Translations under genes and position numbers: made by a program | Shown here: one piece after another, positions 61,848-64,000 of the stretch | Numbering within the stretch: the stretch's first letter is position 1 | Layout: the number at the start of each line of letters is the position of its first letter | DNA from: Acidimicrobiaceae bacterium | Lineage (GTDB): Bacteria > Actinomycetota > Acidimicrobiia > Acidimicrobiales > Poriferisodalaceae | Assembly (NCBI GenBank): GCA_026713105.1 | Contig: JAPOPC010000018.1 | Span: forward strand, 1-64,000 | Reading direction: 5' to 3' | DNA length: 64,000 bases | The notes under the pieces: generated by a model | Told to the model about the DNA's origin: nothing | The model's database searches: none | Seen by the model: only the letters and a program-made list of their open reading frames with translations

Positions 61848-64000
61848 AGCCGCTCCTCTCGGGAGGCTGAGCCGGCAGGCGATGCCGTGGCGCGAGCCCG
61901 TCGTGACCGATGTGTGCGGTCCAGGCGATCGGTATTGGCGCGCACCCGGAACGCCGGTGCGATCGGCAGCAGCGGACGCGGACCGCCCGGCGAGCGCTCC
62001 CAGTTCTCGCACAGCCAACCCCGCTTGTCGGCGATGGTGACCAGCCGGGTCTCGGGATTGACCGCCACGGGATAGCCCACGGCCTCCAGCATCGGCATGT
62101 CCGATGCTGCATCGGCGTACGCCACCCCTTGGGCCAGGTCAAGCCCTTCGGCGGCCGCCCAGTCGACCATCATCTGGGCGCGCACCTCGCCCGTGGGCGG
62201 GACATCGATCATCTCGCCGGTATAGCGCCCGTCGCGGCTGTCGATGCGCGCCGCGATGATGTGGTCGAACAGCGGTGCCAGTGGCTGGACCGCCAGCTCC
62301 AGCGCGCCGGTGATCAGCACCGTGCGATGGCCCGCGGCCCGATGCTCTCGTACGCGCCGCAGACCGGCGGGAAATGCCTTGGTCATGAACAGATGGCTGA
62401 GCATCTCGGCTGCGTCGGCATCGAGCTGACCTACCGACGCCCCCTTGTAGCGCCGGTAGAAGTGGCGCAGGAAATCGGTGCGGTCGCGGCGATCTCGCCG
62501 CCACAGCCCAGGAGTCTCTGCCAGGGTGCGCAGGGCGAATCGCACGCGCTGGGGCGTGTCGAGCCTGCGGGTAGCGAGCCACGCGTACGTCTCCACGACG
62601 TTGCTGGCGATCAGGGTGTTCTCGAGGTCGAATGCGGCGAAATGGCGGTTTGGGTCGAGTACCGCGGTCCGCAGGCGCTCGTTGCGGCTCGGCCCGATGC
62701 GGGGCTGAGGTGTGGTCTTGACGCGTGCCTGGGCGATGACGGTCGGCAGGTGCACGTCGGCGATGTAGGTGGGCCAGTCGATGACGCGGGGGTCGAAGCC
62801 GAACCTGTCTCGGTCGGCTTGAGGCAGCGATTCCCACAACTCGGTGGTGCGGTCGATTTCGTACAGCGCTTCGCACTTGCCGTAGGCGCCGTACAGCAGC
62901 ACGTAGTCACGGATCTGCTCGAGTCCGGCTCGCCGCTGCGCAAGCCGGATGGTGAATTCGTTGCGGCCGCGCATCGGGAGGCGATGCACCACCTTCTCGG
63001 CCGTGTTGAACAGCGACATTGCCCGGTCGAGCTGTTCCTCGAGCCCGTTCGCGCCGGCGTAGCGCCACTGGGTGCTGGCGGTGGGATGACCCTTGGAGTC
63101 ATAGACCGGGTGATCCTGGAACCACTGCATGGTCGTCTCGGTCAGCACCTTGAAGCGCAACGGATTCACCGCTCCCGAGGCCACCTGGAAGATCTCGGGC
63201 TCGGGTACTGGTCCGCGTGCCGCGACGGCGATGATCGCCGCGGCAACCATGTCGACGGGGATGACGTCGATGATGCCTTCGGGGTAGCCCGGGAAGGTGT
63301 CGAGCTCACCCTTGGCGAACGATACGAACAGCGGCTCTGCCATACGGAAGCCGCGGATCCAGCCGGGTGAGGGCTCGGACAAGGCAGATTCGATGATGGA
63401 CGGCCGCACGATGGAGATCGGCACGTCGCCCTGCAGCTCCACCAAGGCCTGCTCGCCCAGCGCTTTCGAGTAGGTATAAACGTCGGGCCATCCCAGCGAG
63501 GTCGCGCGGCTGCGGCCTGCGGTCACCATCTCGGCATCCACCCATTCGCGCCGCAGCTGCTCAGTCTTGGCCGCGAGCAACGGCAGGCCGGCGGGGCCGA
63601 GTTCTTCGCGGGCGTCTCGGTGGAAGCGGCGAAGGCGAGCCGGGGTGCGACTCGAGGCGTCAAGATCGGCGCGGGTGCGCCGGGCCGCAGATACCTCCGC
63701 CCGCCAGTCAACATCCATCGAGAACGGGGTGTCGGCCAGGAAGACTTCCGCCGCCGACCCACGCCGGTTCCCGGCGACATAGCACGTCGACACGGCGATG
63801 ACGTGCGGGGTGGTGCCTTGGAGCTGGCAGGCCTCGAGCAGTCGGTTCGGGCCCAGGAGGTTGATCTCGATCGATGCATCGAGCGGGCTGTCGAAGCTGA
63901 CGCTTGCGGCCGAGTGGATGACGACATCGCAGCTGCAGAACAGCTCGAGGTCTTCCGGCGACAGCCCCAACCCGTCGACGCTCACGTCACCGGACACGAC
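61844..64000 (-). CDS. Fatty-acyl-CoA-reductase-like SDR fused to HAD-IB hydrolase (partial)
   Basis: At least 718 residues; the 5' end lies beyond the window. The N-terminal part is an extended SDR of the NAD_binding_4 type: CDVVIHSAASVSFDSPLDAS, STCYVAGN, YTYSKALGEQALVELQGDV (Tyr and Lys), VRPSIIESA and DVIPVDMVAAAIIAVA. After about residue 450 follows a SerB-like HAD domain: AAFDLENTLIASNVVETYAW (motif I), TVLITGALELAVQPLAP (motif II) and GVAYADAASDMPMLEAVGYP (motif IV). Motif I is DxExT and not DxDxT, so phosphatase activity may be weak. The stop overlaps the LarA-like GTG by 4 bp. Confidence 0.82.
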   Translation of the reverse strand, partial: VVSGDVSVDGLGLSPEDLELFCSCDVVIHSAASVSFDSPLDASIEINLLGPNRLLEACQLQGTTPHVIAVSTCYVAGNRRGSAAEVFLADTPFSMDVDWRAEVSAARRTRADLDASSRTPARLRRFHRDAREELGPAGLPLLAAKTEQLRREWVDAEMVTAGRSRATSLGWPDVYTYSKALGEQALVELQGDVPISIVRPSIIESALSEPSPGWIRGFRMAEPLFVSFAKGELDTFPGYPEGIIDVIPVDMVAAAIIAVAARGPVPEPEIFQVASGAVNPLRFKVLTETTMQWFQDHPVYDSKGHPTASTQWRYAGANGLEEQLDRAMSLFNTAEKVVHRLPMRGRNEFTIRLAQRRAGLEQIRDYVLLYGAYGKCEALYEIDRTTELWESLPQADRDRFGFDPRVIDWPTYIADVHLPTVIAQARVKTTPQPRIGPSRNERLRTAVLDPNRHFAAFDLENTLIASNVVETYAWLATRRLDTPQRVRFALRTLAETPGLWRRDRRDRTDFLRHFYRRYKGASVGQLDADAAEMLSHLFMTKAFPAGLRRVREHRAAGHRTVLITGALELAVQPLAPLFDHIIAARIDSRDGRYTGEMIDVPPTGEVRAQMMVDWAAAEGLDLAQGVAYADAASDMPMLEAVGYPVAVNPETRLVTIADKRGWLCENWERSPGGPRPLLPIAPAFRVRANTDRLDRTHRSRRARATASPAGSASREERL

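Overview
The window is high-GC DNA from an actinobacterium. The mix of families (PGPGW-type membrane protein, PIG3-type oxidoreductase, winged-helix methyltransferase of the Rv2258c type, PhyH dioxygenase, reductase-HAD fusion) suggests a free-living Acidimicrobiia-like lineage, but there is no rRNA to prove it. No tRNA or CRISPR array was seen.

Left part (1-12.5 kb): an accessory island. A 1.2-kb tyrosine integrase gene (11221-12372) lies against the 3' end of the tmRNA gene ssrA (12510-12870, minus strand), a classical integration site. The island extends left from there, and no second att copy was found in the window. Its cargo is a translationally coupled set around a 960-residue protein of unknown function, a broken ISL3 element with nested debris, an AT-rich gene for a zinc-ribbon plus TIR/deoxyribosyltransferase-like protein, two duplicated RCC1-repeat surface protein genes (one decayed), and two adjacent toxin-antitoxin modules (Doc with a ribbon-helix-helix partner; VapBC with a dead toxin). 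A second ISL3 3' end with an IS3 fragment follows.

Central part (13-31 kb): ordinary chromosomal genes. These are prmA, an SDR, an orphan ABC ATPase, a PhyH dioxygenase, rarA, class I fumarase, a metallo-hydrolase, an acyl-CoA dehydrogenase, a large secreted leucine-rich-repeat protein, a peptide-type solute-binding lipoprotein, a tyrosine phosphatase and a quinone oxidoreductase.

31.4-45.8 kb: a 14-kb defence cassette inserted between housekeeping genes. Four overlapping plus-strand genes encode a 951-aa unknown, a 368-aa unknown, a 1860-aa DUF1998 superfamily 2 helicase resembling DruE, and a PD-(D/E)XK/Fe-S nuclease. They converge on a two-gene minus-strand operon encoding a DruA-like DUF4338 protein and a GHKL (MORC/MutL-like) ATPase. 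This looks like an unusual Druantia-related system and is the main discovery candidate.

Right part (46-64 kb): a DUF2335 membrane protein pair, citrate synthase, a short biotin-dependent carboxyltransferase, a LysR regulator, aconitase, a nucleobase permease fused to a GHKL-like domain, a methyltransferase, a D,D-carboxypeptidase, an ABC exporter, and a tightly overlapping operon of PlsC acyltransferase, LarA-like racemase and a reductase-HAD fusion that runs off the right edge. Three TCA cycle enzymes (fumarase, citrate synthase, aconitase) lie in this one window. Small dispersed inverted repeats sit just behind several stop codons.
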